A DNA stretch of 7,434 nt, from positions 1-7,434 of the forward strand of contig DAOVYZ010000169.1 in the NCBI GenBank assembly GCA_030635365.1, written 5' to 3'. This stretch comes from Bacteroidales bacterium. Lineage in GTDB: Bacteria; Bacteroidota; Bacteroidia; Bacteroidales; UBA12077. Below the pieces are notes generated by a model. The model searched no databases and had not been told where the DNA came from. It was given only the letters and a program-made list of their open reading frames with translations. Positions within the stretch are counted from its first letter, which is position 1. Each line of letters starts with the position of its first letter. The position numbers were made by a program, and so were the translations under genes. This document shows positions 1-6,490 of this stretch, piece by piece.

Positions 1-4
1 AAAA

Positions 5-21
5 CTTTATGTCTCTGCGGT
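5..21 (-). repeat. Minus-strand copy of short GCARAGAC repeat
   Basis: Read on the minus strand this is ACCGCAGAGACATAAAG. Its first 11 bases (ACCGCARAGAC) match the plus-strand repeat that starts at 1902, and 12 of 17 positions agree overall. It therefore forms an inverted partner to that copy, with the propeller gene between them. Short ACCGCAGAGACGCAGAG-like tracts are, to my recollection, common intergenic repeats in many bacteria, often next to GxxExxY genes. I see no gene attached to this copy, but the window begins only four bases before it. The rest of the leader (22-80) is AT-rich and I could not place a convincing Bacteroidota promoter in it. Confidence 0.45.
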
Positions 22-80
22 AAGAAAATACACGATTTGGGCATAATTAAAATGTTAATCATTATACAAAATAGATTAAA

Positions 81-1898
81 ATGAAGAACAAGCAATTATT
101 TAAAATAAATATTCGGTTATGGAATGGTATTGCAATTGTAGCTGCTACCTTTTCATTCATAATATGCTTTTTAATTATAGCAAATTACCTCCAGATAAAC
201 AGGTTAGATCCAGTAAATACAGAGATCATAAATACTTTGGTTGAAAGGCTTAGTCAAAATCCGAATGATGAAGCATTAAAAGAAGAAATTAGAGAACTAG
301 ACCTTCTGGCACGAAAAGCATATTTCACCAATCAATGGCAAATAAGAACCGGAGGTTATTTATTGCTAATAGGAGTAATTTTATTAATAATCGCCATTCA
401 ATTAATTAATTCCGCAAAAAAACTTGCACCTGATGTTGGAGAAAAAGATGATAACAATCTATTCATGCAAAAAGCAGCACGAAAATGGATATCAATTGGA
501 GGTACAGGATTAGTTATTCTTGCACTATTATTTGCATTTCTTACCCATAATAAACTTGGAAAAACATTTAAAGAAGCTGCTCAGGCTGAAAATACATTGA
601 ACGAAGAGGGAACCCAGGAAGAAACTGCTTTAGCTCAAACTAATCTCGAAACATCCGCTACTGAACCTGAACAAGCCGAAGTTGAAGAATCTGGTACCAA
701 TGAACAAACTCAGGAACCGGCAAAACCTGTTTCGGATTATCCGACTACGGAAATGAAAAAAAACTTTCCTGCCTTTAGAGGTGCAGGTGGTAATGGAATT
801 GCTTATCAAAAGAATATACCTGTAAAATGGGATGGCGTAAGCGGAGAAAATATTTTGTGGAAAACCACAGTTCCTTTACACGGATATAACTCTCCGGTAA
901 TATGGGGCAACAAGTTATTCTTATCAGGCGCAAATGCTACAACAAAACAAGTATATTGTTATGATAGAAATACAGGTAAATTGCTTTGGACTGCTAATGC
1001 TGATAATATTACAGGATCACCAGCCAATGCTCCTGCCGTAACAAATGATACAGGCCACTCAGCACCAACAGTTACAACGGATGGGAAAAAAGTATTTGCA
1101 ATTTTCTCAACAGGAGATGTAATTGCATTAGATATGAACGGGAAAAGAGTTTGGGCTAAGAACCTTGGAGTACCTCAGAATCACTATGGTTACTCATCAT
1201 CACTTTATACATATGAAGATAAATTAATTGTACAGTACGATCACAGAACAACATCTAAAGTAATAGCTTTATCAGTTAATACGGGAGATGTTATTTGGAG
1301 TACCGAGCGTAAAGGAAAAATATCCTGGGCATCACCTATTATTGTAAATACAGGTAATAGAATAGAGATTCTTCTTGTTACAGATCCTTTTGTTGCATCT
1401 TATGATGCCAATACAGGAAAAGAACTTTGGAGATTTGATTGTTTGTATGGTGAAGTAGGCCCATCCCTTGCTTATGCCGATGGAATTATATTTGCTACAA
1501 ACGAATATGCAAGCCTTGTGGCAATAAAAATAGGAGATCAGCCCGAAAAATTTTGGGAGCAATATGACTATTTATCGGATGTACCCAGTCCTGTTGCAAC
1601 AGATAAATATTTGTTTCTGGCTACAAGTTACGGAGTTGTTGTTTGTCACGATGCCAAGACAGGTACTTTATTGTGGGAAAAAGAATTTGATAACGGATTT
1701 TATTCATCTCCAATTTTAGTAGAAGATAAAATCTATCTATTAGATGTTACAGGAATCATGCATGTTTTCAAAGCCGATAAAGAATATGTTTCGCTTGGAG
1801 AATCTAAACTTGGAGAGAAAGTTGTTAGCACACCGGCCTTTGCAAACGGAAGGGTTTATATTAGAGCTGATAAGAATTTGTACTGTATCGGAAAATAG
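81..1898 (+). CDS. Membrane-anchored PQQ-like beta-propeller protein
   Basis: This 605-residue protein has three predicted membrane helices at about residues 14-36, 91-111 and 136-155. A charged, probably helical segment (about 40-88) lies between the first two. A low-complexity Glu/Ala/Thr/Gln linker (about 165-220) follows, and then a WD/PQQ-type beta-propeller from about 228 to the end. The propeller is recognised by repeated D-x-N-T-G-K-x-L-W motifs: DRNTGKLLW (295-303), DMNGKRVW (351-358), NTGDVIW (400-406), DANTGKELW (442-450) and DAKTGTLLW (524-532). With the N-terminus inside, three helices put the propeller in the periplasm. Members of the PQQ_2 family include dehydrogenases and the non-catalytic scaffold BamB. 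I see no cytochrome c CxxCH motif and no proof of PQQ binding, so an enzymatic role is unsupported; a scaffold or sensor role is as likely. The start is the first ATG and leads straight into the first helix. The gene is 39 bases from the next reading frame but probably not co-transcribed with the redox operon by design, since inserted DNA lies between them. Confidence 0.85.
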   Translation: MKNKQLFKINIRLWNGIAIVAATFSFIICFLIIANYLQINRLDPVNTEIINTLVERLSQNPNDEALKEEIRELDLLARKAYFTNQWQIRTGGYLLLIGVILLIIAIQLINSAKKLAPDVGEKDDNNLFMQKAARKWISIGGTGLVILALLFAFLTHNKLGKTFKEAAQAENTLNEEGTQEETALAQTNLETSATEPEQAEVEESGTNEQTQEPAKPVSDYPTTEMKKNFPAFRGAGGNGIAYQKNIPVKWDGVSGENILWKTTVPLHGYNSPVIWGNKLFLSGANATTKQVYCYDRNTGKLLWTANADNITGSPANAPAVTNDTGHSAPTVTTDGKKVFAIFSTGDVIALDMNGKRVWAKNLGVPQNHYGYSSSLYTYEDKLIVQYDHRTTSKVIALSVNTGDVIWSTERKGKISWASPIIVNTGNRIEILLVTDPFVASYDANTGKELWRFDCLYGEVGPSLAYADGIIFATNEYASLVAIKIGDQPEKFWEQYDYLSDVPSPVATDKYLFLATSYGVVVCHDAKTGTLLWEKEFDNGFYSSPILVEDKIYLLDVTGIMHVFKADKEYVSLGESKLGEKVVSTPAFANGRVYIRADKNLYCIGK

Positions 1899-1901
1899 TT
1901 A

Positions 1902-1928
1902 ACCGCAAAGACGCCGAGACGCTAAGAA
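1902..1928 (+). repeat. Three-unit 8-bp tandem repeat (GCNNAGAC)
   Basis: After ACC, three consecutive 8-base units are visible: GCAAAGAC (1905-1912), GCCGAGAC (1913-1920) and GCTAAGAA (1921-1928). The array starts three bases after the stop codon of the propeller gene and ends nine bases before the GxxExxY start. It is richer in G+C than its surroundings. Its first unit matches the minus-strand copy at 5-21. From memory, tracts of this kind commonly precede GxxExxY genes, so I infer that repeat and gene arrived together as one element. Confidence 0.6.
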
Positions 1929-1937
1929 AGAAAACAA

Positions 1938-2141
1938 ATGAATAAAGAAGAATACAATAATCTTTCAAAAGAAATTCTGGATTCAGCAATAAGAGTTCAT
2001 AAAGAGATGGTACCTGGTTTATTAGAATCTGTTTATGAATTGTGTTTGCAGAAAGAGTTATTTTTAAGGAACATCAAAACAGAACAGCAGGTATTTCTTC
2101 CACTACATTATAGAGGGCACGAGCTAAACAAAGAAATATGA
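1938..2141 (+). pseudogene. GxxExxY family protein, 3' half missing
   Basis: The reading frame gives 67 residues that match the first half of GxxExxY proteins (PDDEXK_3 family, PF13366), which are normally about 120-130 residues. The family signature is present as GLLESVY at residues 27-33, within an N-terminal helical segment that begins with the typical LSKEIL...RVHKEM pattern. The frame then reaches HYRGHELNKE, the point where intact members continue with a Y-R-x-D-(L/I)-x-V-E strand carrying the nuclease-fold acidic residues, but here it ends in ATA-TGA. The catalytic-core half (D and ExK region) is gone, so this is almost certainly a remnant. Its stop overlaps the ATG of the following gene as ATGA (2138-2141). 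That overlap looks like true translational coupling but more likely marks a deletion or insertion junction. It might still be translated and affect expression of the redox genes. Confidence 0.8.
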
Positions 2142-4486
2142 ATAACGAAATAATTGAAATAGTCGATAATATTATACAAGAAAAGGGAAAATCAGTAGAA
2201 ATGGTTATCCCTATACTTCAGGCAATTCAAGATAAATTTAATTATTTACCAGAAGAAGCCCTTGAAAGAGTCTGTGAAACTACAGATATTACTCCTGCCC
2301 GTATTTACGGAATATCTACATTTTATTCTCAGTTTAGGCATAAGCCGGTTGGGGAACATATAATAAAGGTTTGTATTGGAACAGCTTGCCATGTTAAAGG
2401 TGCAATGCTGGTATACAATGCTTTTAAACGAGAACTGGATATAGCTGATAATGATGATACGAATGAAGCAGGCCAATTTACAGTAGATAAAATAGCTTGT
2501 TTGGGTTGTTGTACCCTGGCACCTGTAGTACAAATTGATGAAACCACATATGGACATGTTACAACAGAAAAGGTTTCTGAGATAATAGAAGACTTTTTGG
2601 CAAATAAAGATAAGCCGGAATCAAAAAAATCATCTAAACTTTCAGTTGATTTAAAATCACAAGGGGAAATTAGAATCGGTTTAGGGTCATGCTGCATAGC
2701 TAGTGGTAGTTCCGGGGTTAAAGAAGAATTAGAGAAAACTTTGAGTCAAAATCATATTAATGTTAATGTAAAACAAGTGGGTTGCGTAGGTGTATGTAAC
2801 CAGGTACCGATGTTGGAGATAAACAAGCCCGGAGAAACACCATCGTACTACACAAAAATCAATCCTGATGAAGTAAGAAAAATTGTTTTAAACCATTTCC
2901 AACCAACAAGTTTTCTTGATAAATTCAGAAGTCGATTTAATAATTTTGTAGAGAGTTTTGTATTTGAAGATATTCCGCAGTTCAGTAAAAAATATGCATT
3001 AGATGAAGTAAATACTCCTATTTCTGAGTTTCTGGAAGGGCAAATTAATATTGCAACCGAACATCGTGGAGAAATTAAACCTTCGGATATAGAAGAGTAC
3101 AAACGTCTGGATGGATTTAAAGCTTTGGAAAAATGCTTAAAAACAATGTCGCAACAAGAGGTTATTGATGAAATTAAAGAAAGTGGATTGAAAGGACGCG
3201 GCGGCGGCGGATTTTTAGCAGGACAGAAATGGCAGTTTGTAAAAGACAATAAATCAGATATTAAATATATTATTTGTAATGGTGATGAAGGTGACCCCGG
3301 AGCATTTATGGACAGGATGTTATTAGAATCATATCCATTCAGAATAATTGAAGGAATGCTCATTGCCGCATATGCTGTGGGCGCATCAGAAGGAGTTTTC
3401 TATATTCGGGCCGAGTATCCATTAGCGGTAAAACGCATAAAAGAAGGATTAGAGATTTGCGAAAAAGAAGGAATAATTGGTAAAAATATATTAGGAACAG
3501 AACTTTCAATTAACTTAAAGATTTTTGAAGGTGCAGGAGCATTTGTTTGCGGAGAAGAAACAGCACTTATCAAATCAATAGAAGGAAATAGAGGATATCC
3601 TACCCTACGCCCACCCTACCCTGCCGAAAACGGCTTATGGAATAAACCCACACTTATAAATAATACCGAAACATTTTCATTGGTTCCGTGGATAATCAGG
3701 AATAAAGCTCAAGCTTTTAACAGTACAGGAACCGATGACAGTAAGGGAACAAAAGTATTTGCATCGGCAGGAAAAATTAATCGCGGCGGATTAATTGAAG
3801 TCCCTATGGGAATTACAATTAAACAAATTGTTGAAGATATAGGCGGAGGCATTGCCAATAACAGAAAATTTAAGGCAGTACAAATCGGGGGGCCTTCAGG
3901 TGGTTGTATACCAGCATCAATGTCGGACACTTCAATTGACTTTGCATCCTTAAATAAGGCCGGTGCCATGATGGGATCAGGAGGATTAATAGTGCTCGAC
4001 GACACAGACTGCATGGTTGATATTGCCAAATATTTTCTTTCATTTATACAAGACCAGTCATGTGGCAGATGCACATTCTGCCGTGTTGGAACCCGAAAAA
4101 TGCTTGAAGTTTTAGAAAGAATTACAAATGGGCAAGGTAAAACCGAAGATCTTGACACCCTAGAAAATCTTGCAGAAAAAATCAATAAAGGAAGTGTATG
4201 TAATCTTGGAAAAACAGCACCAAATCCTGTTTTAACAACCTTAAAATATTTTAGGCATGAATATGAAGCTCATATAAACGGAACCTGCCCAACAGGTAAG
4301 TGTAAGGAAATGATAAGGTATGAAATAACCGAGGATTGCATAGGATGTACAAAATGTGCTCAAAGATGCCCGACAGATGCAATTGAAGCAAAACCTTACG
4401 AATTGCATGAAATAGATCTTGAAAAATGTATAAAATGTGATGTTTGCAGAGAAATTTGCCATGTTAATGCAGTTATAACTAAGTAG
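2138..4486 (+). CDS. nuoF: NADH dehydrogenase NuoE-NuoF fusion (HydCB-like) with ferredoxin tail
   Basis: This 782-residue protein joins subunits that are usually separate. Residues 1-157 are a full NuoE/HydC thioredoxin-fold domain with [2Fe-2S] ligands C79, C84, C121 and C125. Residues about 176-255 form a second thioredoxin-like Fe-S domain (C185/C186, C216, C220), as at the N-terminus of HydB. Residues about 320-705 are NuoF proper. They show a glycine-rich GRGGGGF motif (353-359), the NADH/FMN segment NGDEGDPGAF (381-390), GAGAFVCGEETAL (465-477), an SLBB region around 535-600, and the N3-type [4Fe-4S] ligands C642, C645, C648 and C688. A CPTGKC motif (717-722) leads to a two-cluster ferredoxin (C734/737/740/744 and C764/767/770/774). 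The family oxidises or reduces NAD(H) at FMN and passes electrons along Fe-S clusters in the cytoplasm. The start at 2138 fits the normal NuoE N-terminus. The next gene begins two bases after the stop, so the two are one operon and probably one complex. Confidence 0.93.
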   Translation: MNNEIIEIVDNIIQEKGKSVEMVIPILQAIQDKFNYLPEEALERVCETTDITPARIYGISTFYSQFRHKPVGEHIIKVCIGTACHVKGAMLVYNAFKRELDIADNDDTNEAGQFTVDKIACLGCCTLAPVVQIDETTYGHVTTEKVSEIIEDFLANKDKPESKKSSKLSVDLKSQGEIRIGLGSCCIASGSSGVKEELEKTLSQNHINVNVKQVGCVGVCNQVPMLEINKPGETPSYYTKINPDEVRKIVLNHFQPTSFLDKFRSRFNNFVESFVFEDIPQFSKKYALDEVNTPISEFLEGQINIATEHRGEIKPSDIEEYKRLDGFKALEKCLKTMSQQEVIDEIKESGLKGRGGGGFLAGQKWQFVKDNKSDIKYIICNGDEGDPGAFMDRMLLESYPFRIIEGMLIAAYAVGASEGVFYIRAEYPLAVKRIKEGLEICEKEGIIGKNILGTELSINLKIFEGAGAFVCGEETALIKSIEGNRGYPTLRPPYPAENGLWNKPTLINNTETFSLVPWIIRNKAQAFNSTGTDDSKGTKVFASAGKINRGGLIEVPMGITIKQIVEDIGGGIANNRKFKAVQIGGPSGGCIPASMSDTSIDFASLNKAGAMMGSGGLIVLDDTDCMVDIAKYFLSFIQDQSCGRCTFCRVGTRKMLEVLERITNGQGKTEDLDTLENLAEKINKGSVCNLGKTAPNPVLTTLKYFRHEYEAHINGTCPTGKCKEMIRYEITEDCIGCTKCAQRCPTDAIEAKPYELHEIDLEKCIKCDVCREICHVNAVITK

Positions 4487-4487
4487 G

Positions 4488-6053
4488 ATGATTGAAATTA
4501 AGATAAATAATAAGCTTGTTAAAGCAGAAGAAGGTACAACAGTTTTAAAGGCAGCTGAAACCCTCGGGATAAAAATACCTGCCATGTGCTATCTGGATAA
4601 AACGAATCATCCGTCATGCATGGTTTGTATAGTTAAGGATAATAAATCAGGTGATTTATTCCCTTCATGCGCCATGCCTGTTAAACCTGGAATGGATATT
4701 ATTTGTAATGATGAAGAAGTTATTGAAGCAAGAAAAGAAGCTCTGGAATTACTTTTAAGCGACCATACCGGTGACTGTGAAGCACCATGTAGAATAAGCT
4801 GTCCTGCATTCATGGATATTCCAAAAATGAACAGGTTTATTGCCGACAATAAATTCGATGAAGCATTAAAACTTGTTAAAGAAGATATTGCATTACCCTT
4901 AATTTTAGGATACATATGCTCGGCACCCTGCGAAGGAGCATGTCGGCGAAAACAGGTTGATAATCCTGTATCGATTTGTATCTTAAAAAGATTTGTTGCA
5001 GATGTTGATATTAAAAATGAATCAGCTTATTTACCTAAAAAGAAAACGAAAACAGGCAAAAAAGTAGCTGTTATAGGATCAGGGCCTGCAGGACTTACAT
5101 GTGCTTTTCATATTTTAAAAGAAGGGCATAACTGTACAATATTTGAAAAAAATGATGAACCCGGAGGAAGCCTACTTAATGTTCCAGAAAGCGAACTTCC
5201 AAATAATGCTTTAAAAAACGAAATAGATATTATTAAACAATTCGGGGTAAAATTTGAATTAAACACTGAGATTAAACCTGAAGGTTTTGAGAAAAAACTT
5301 AAGAAACAATTTGATGCTGTTATAATTGCTACCGGAGATATAAAAAAATCTAATGTTAAAGAATTTAATATAGAATCCGGAGATAAAGGTATAAATACAA
5401 TTGAAGGAACATATGCTACAAATATTGATAGAATTTTTGCTTGTGGTAGTGTAATAAGGCCACATAAACTAGCTATTAGAGCTTTGGCTCAAGGAAAAGA
5501 TGCAGCATATTCGGTAAATTCATTCCTTGCAGGTAATAAACCACAAGAAACTAAAAGATTATTTAATTCCCGTTTTGGAAAACTTACCAATTCTGAAATT
5601 GAGGAATACAAAAAAGAAGCAATACCCGACAACCGTATTGAACCTGCACAAGGTAAATTAATGGGCTTTGGTAAAGAAGACGCTATACAAGAAGCAAAAA
5701 GATGCTTGCGATGCGATTGTCGAAAACCTAAATCATGTAAACTCAGAATTTATGCAGACGAATATGTTGCAAACCAAAAGAAATATTCATTTGGTGAAAG
5801 AAAAGAAATAACGAAATATTTACAGCATAAAGAAGTAGTTTATGAACCCGAAAAATGTATTAAGTGCGGTTTATGCATCGAAATTACATCAAGCGAAAAA
5901 GAATTAACCGGTTTAACATACATTGGGCGAGGTTTTACCGTTAAGGTTGATATTCCTTTTAATAAAGAATTAAGTGAAGCACTAACCAGTGCAGCACAAA
6001 AATGTGTAGAAGCTTGCCCTACGGGTGCTTTGGCGTTTAAAAAAGGAGAGTAG
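4488..6053 (+). CDS. NuoG-like Fe-S protein with embedded GltD-type FAD module
   Basis: This 521-residue protein starts with a NuoG/HydA-type [2Fe-2S] domain (ligands C34, C44, C47, C61). A GltD-type double-cluster region follows, with C97/C101/C105 and the C144-SAPC148-EGAC152 motif. Next is an FAD-binding Rossmann fold with GSGPAG (197-202), the ribose-binding E220 and PGG (225-227), continuing to the ATG motif at 281-283. The second half of the FAD fold (NIDRIFACGS, 312-321) comes almost directly afterwards. The NAD(P)H-binding domain that GltD and NfnB carry between these halves is absent. A Cys-rich segment (C406, C409, C411, C417) and a [4Fe-4S] site (C457, C460, C463 and, in CVEACP, C510) close the protein; the spacing recalls the N4 cluster of NuoG. 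It is the probable electron-transfer partner of the NuoEF fusion two bases upstream. There is no hydrogenase H-cluster or molybdopterin domain. The exact electron donor or acceptor is unknown. The start ATG is fixed by the ferredoxin N-terminus, MIEIKINNK. Confidence 0.88.
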   Translation: MIEIKINNKLVKAEEGTTVLKAAETLGIKIPAMCYLDKTNHPSCMVCIVKDNKSGDLFPSCAMPVKPGMDIICNDEEVIEARKEALELLLSDHTGDCEAPCRISCPAFMDIPKMNRFIADNKFDEALKLVKEDIALPLILGYICSAPCEGACRRKQVDNPVSICILKRFVADVDIKNESAYLPKKKTKTGKKVAVIGSGPAGLTCAFHILKEGHNCTIFEKNDEPGGSLLNVPESELPNNALKNEIDIIKQFGVKFELNTEIKPEGFEKKLKKQFDAVIIATGDIKKSNVKEFNIESGDKGINTIEGTYATNIDRIFACGSVIRPHKLAIRALAQGKDAAYSVNSFLAGNKPQETKRLFNSRFGKLTNSEIEEYKKEAIPDNRIEPAQGKLMGFGKEDAIQEAKRCLRCDCRKPKSCKLRIYADEYVANQKKYSFGERKEITKYLQHKEVVYEPEKCIKCGLCIEITSSEKELTGLTYIGRGFTVKVDIPFNKELSEALTSAAQKCVEACPTGALAFKKGE

Positions 6054-6333
6054 AATTTAAATTATGTTACGTCTGTTTTTTAGTTGTATGCAAGGCTGCC
6101 ACAGAATAAACTAAGGTAATAAATTGAAATATTCTTTGTTTTCCACCCTAAGAAAATAAAGACAGGAAAGCCAACGCACAAAGCAAGAGTTTGCCGGTAC
6201 ATCCCTGCAACCGTCCCTTCGCTGCCAAACACTTGTTTTTTGCTGCCGTACGCTAATTTGGATAAGTTGATTTGCATGATTTTGATATGAAAAGTGTATT
6301 TTAGTTGCAATAAATTAAAGATAAAAGTAATAG
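6054..6333. other. Intergenic region with a GC-richer island
   Basis: I find no credible gene here on either strand. The stretch from about 6160 to 6260 is roughly half G+C by count, clearly higher than the AT-rich genes around it, which suggests foreign origin. It contains the long hairpin listed separately. A run of six T at 6076-6081 follows the redox operon, but I see no stable GC-rich stem before it, so a terminator is not called. No tRNA or riboswitch was recognised. Confidence 0.5.
6169..6254. repeat. Long imperfect hairpin, attC-like
   Basis: The inner arms caagagtttg (6184-6193) and caaacacttg (6226-6235) are reverse complements at 9 of 10 positions. Pairing continues outward through gcacaaa (6176-6182) with the T-run plus gctgc (6236-6246), with bulged bases mainly on the right arm. 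The outer ends AGCCAAC (6169-6175) and GTACGCT (6248-6254) still pair at 5 of 7 positions and loosely resemble the RYYYAAC / GTTRRRY ends of integron attC sites. A long imperfect stem with unpaired bases on one arm is the attC style, but the core triplet is degenerate (GTA instead of GTT) and no integrase is in view. It could instead be an unrelated dispersed repeat. Confidence 0.3.
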
Positions 6334-6490
6334 ATGAGTTTATTTCAAAAATCGGCAGAAAAGAAATATGGATTATCTCAATGATAGAGAAAAGTTTAAA
6401 AAGTTAGATAAGAAATTTAAAGAATTTACAGAAAATGAACAACTCCAAAATACTACTATACCAAACCGAAGACGGTCAAACCAAAATTGA
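6334..6490 (+). pseudogene. Two-frame remnant, possible restriction-modification gene start
   Basis: Two short frames lie in series. The first (6334-6384) reads MSLFQKSAEKKYGLSQ and stops. The second, shifted by one base (6368-6490), reads MDYLNDREKFKKLDKKFKEF and continues to 40 residues. Joined at a frameshift near 6368, they look like one N-terminus. MSLFQKS followed within a few residues by KKY recalls the start of large restriction-modification and DNA methyltransferase proteins as I remember them, and RhuM genes often sit in such loci. The second frame overlaps the RhuM start by 56 bases, so the remnant is very short. It could equally be a pair of unrelated small leader ORFs. The identification rests on recognition of a short motif only. 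Confidence 0.3.

Noticed and set aside
3197..3211. GC-rich GGC-repeat tract in the NuoF gene
   Set aside because: It encodes the glycine-rich motif of the FMN-binding site, so the codons for consecutive glycines account for it.
3709..4185. Long minus-strand open frame opposite the NuoF region (also 2848-3363)
   Set aside because: These lie wholly inside a gene with clear, full-length domain matches on the + strand, and their translations are Ser/Pro/Ile-rich shadows with no family signature.
4320..4486. Possible separate ferredoxin gene at the end of the NuoEF gene
   Set aside because: It is in the same continuous frame with no internal stop, and a C-terminal 2x[4Fe-4S] tail is normal for HydB-type proteins.
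4488..6053. Hydrogenase large subunit (HydA) suggested by the N-terminal [2Fe-2S] domain and HydCB-like neighbour
   Set aside because: None of the H-cluster cysteine motifs are present; the body of the protein is a GltD-type FAD module instead.
6076..6081. T-run after the redox operon as an intrinsic terminator
   Set aside because: I found no stable GC-rich stem just before it; the nearby AATTTAAATT palindrome at 6054-6063 is too weak.
6080..6310. Minus-strand open frame of 76 codons in the intergenic region
   Set aside because: It crosses the GC-richer hairpin island, has no recognisable domain, and its length is easily reached by chance; the hairpin explains the structure better.
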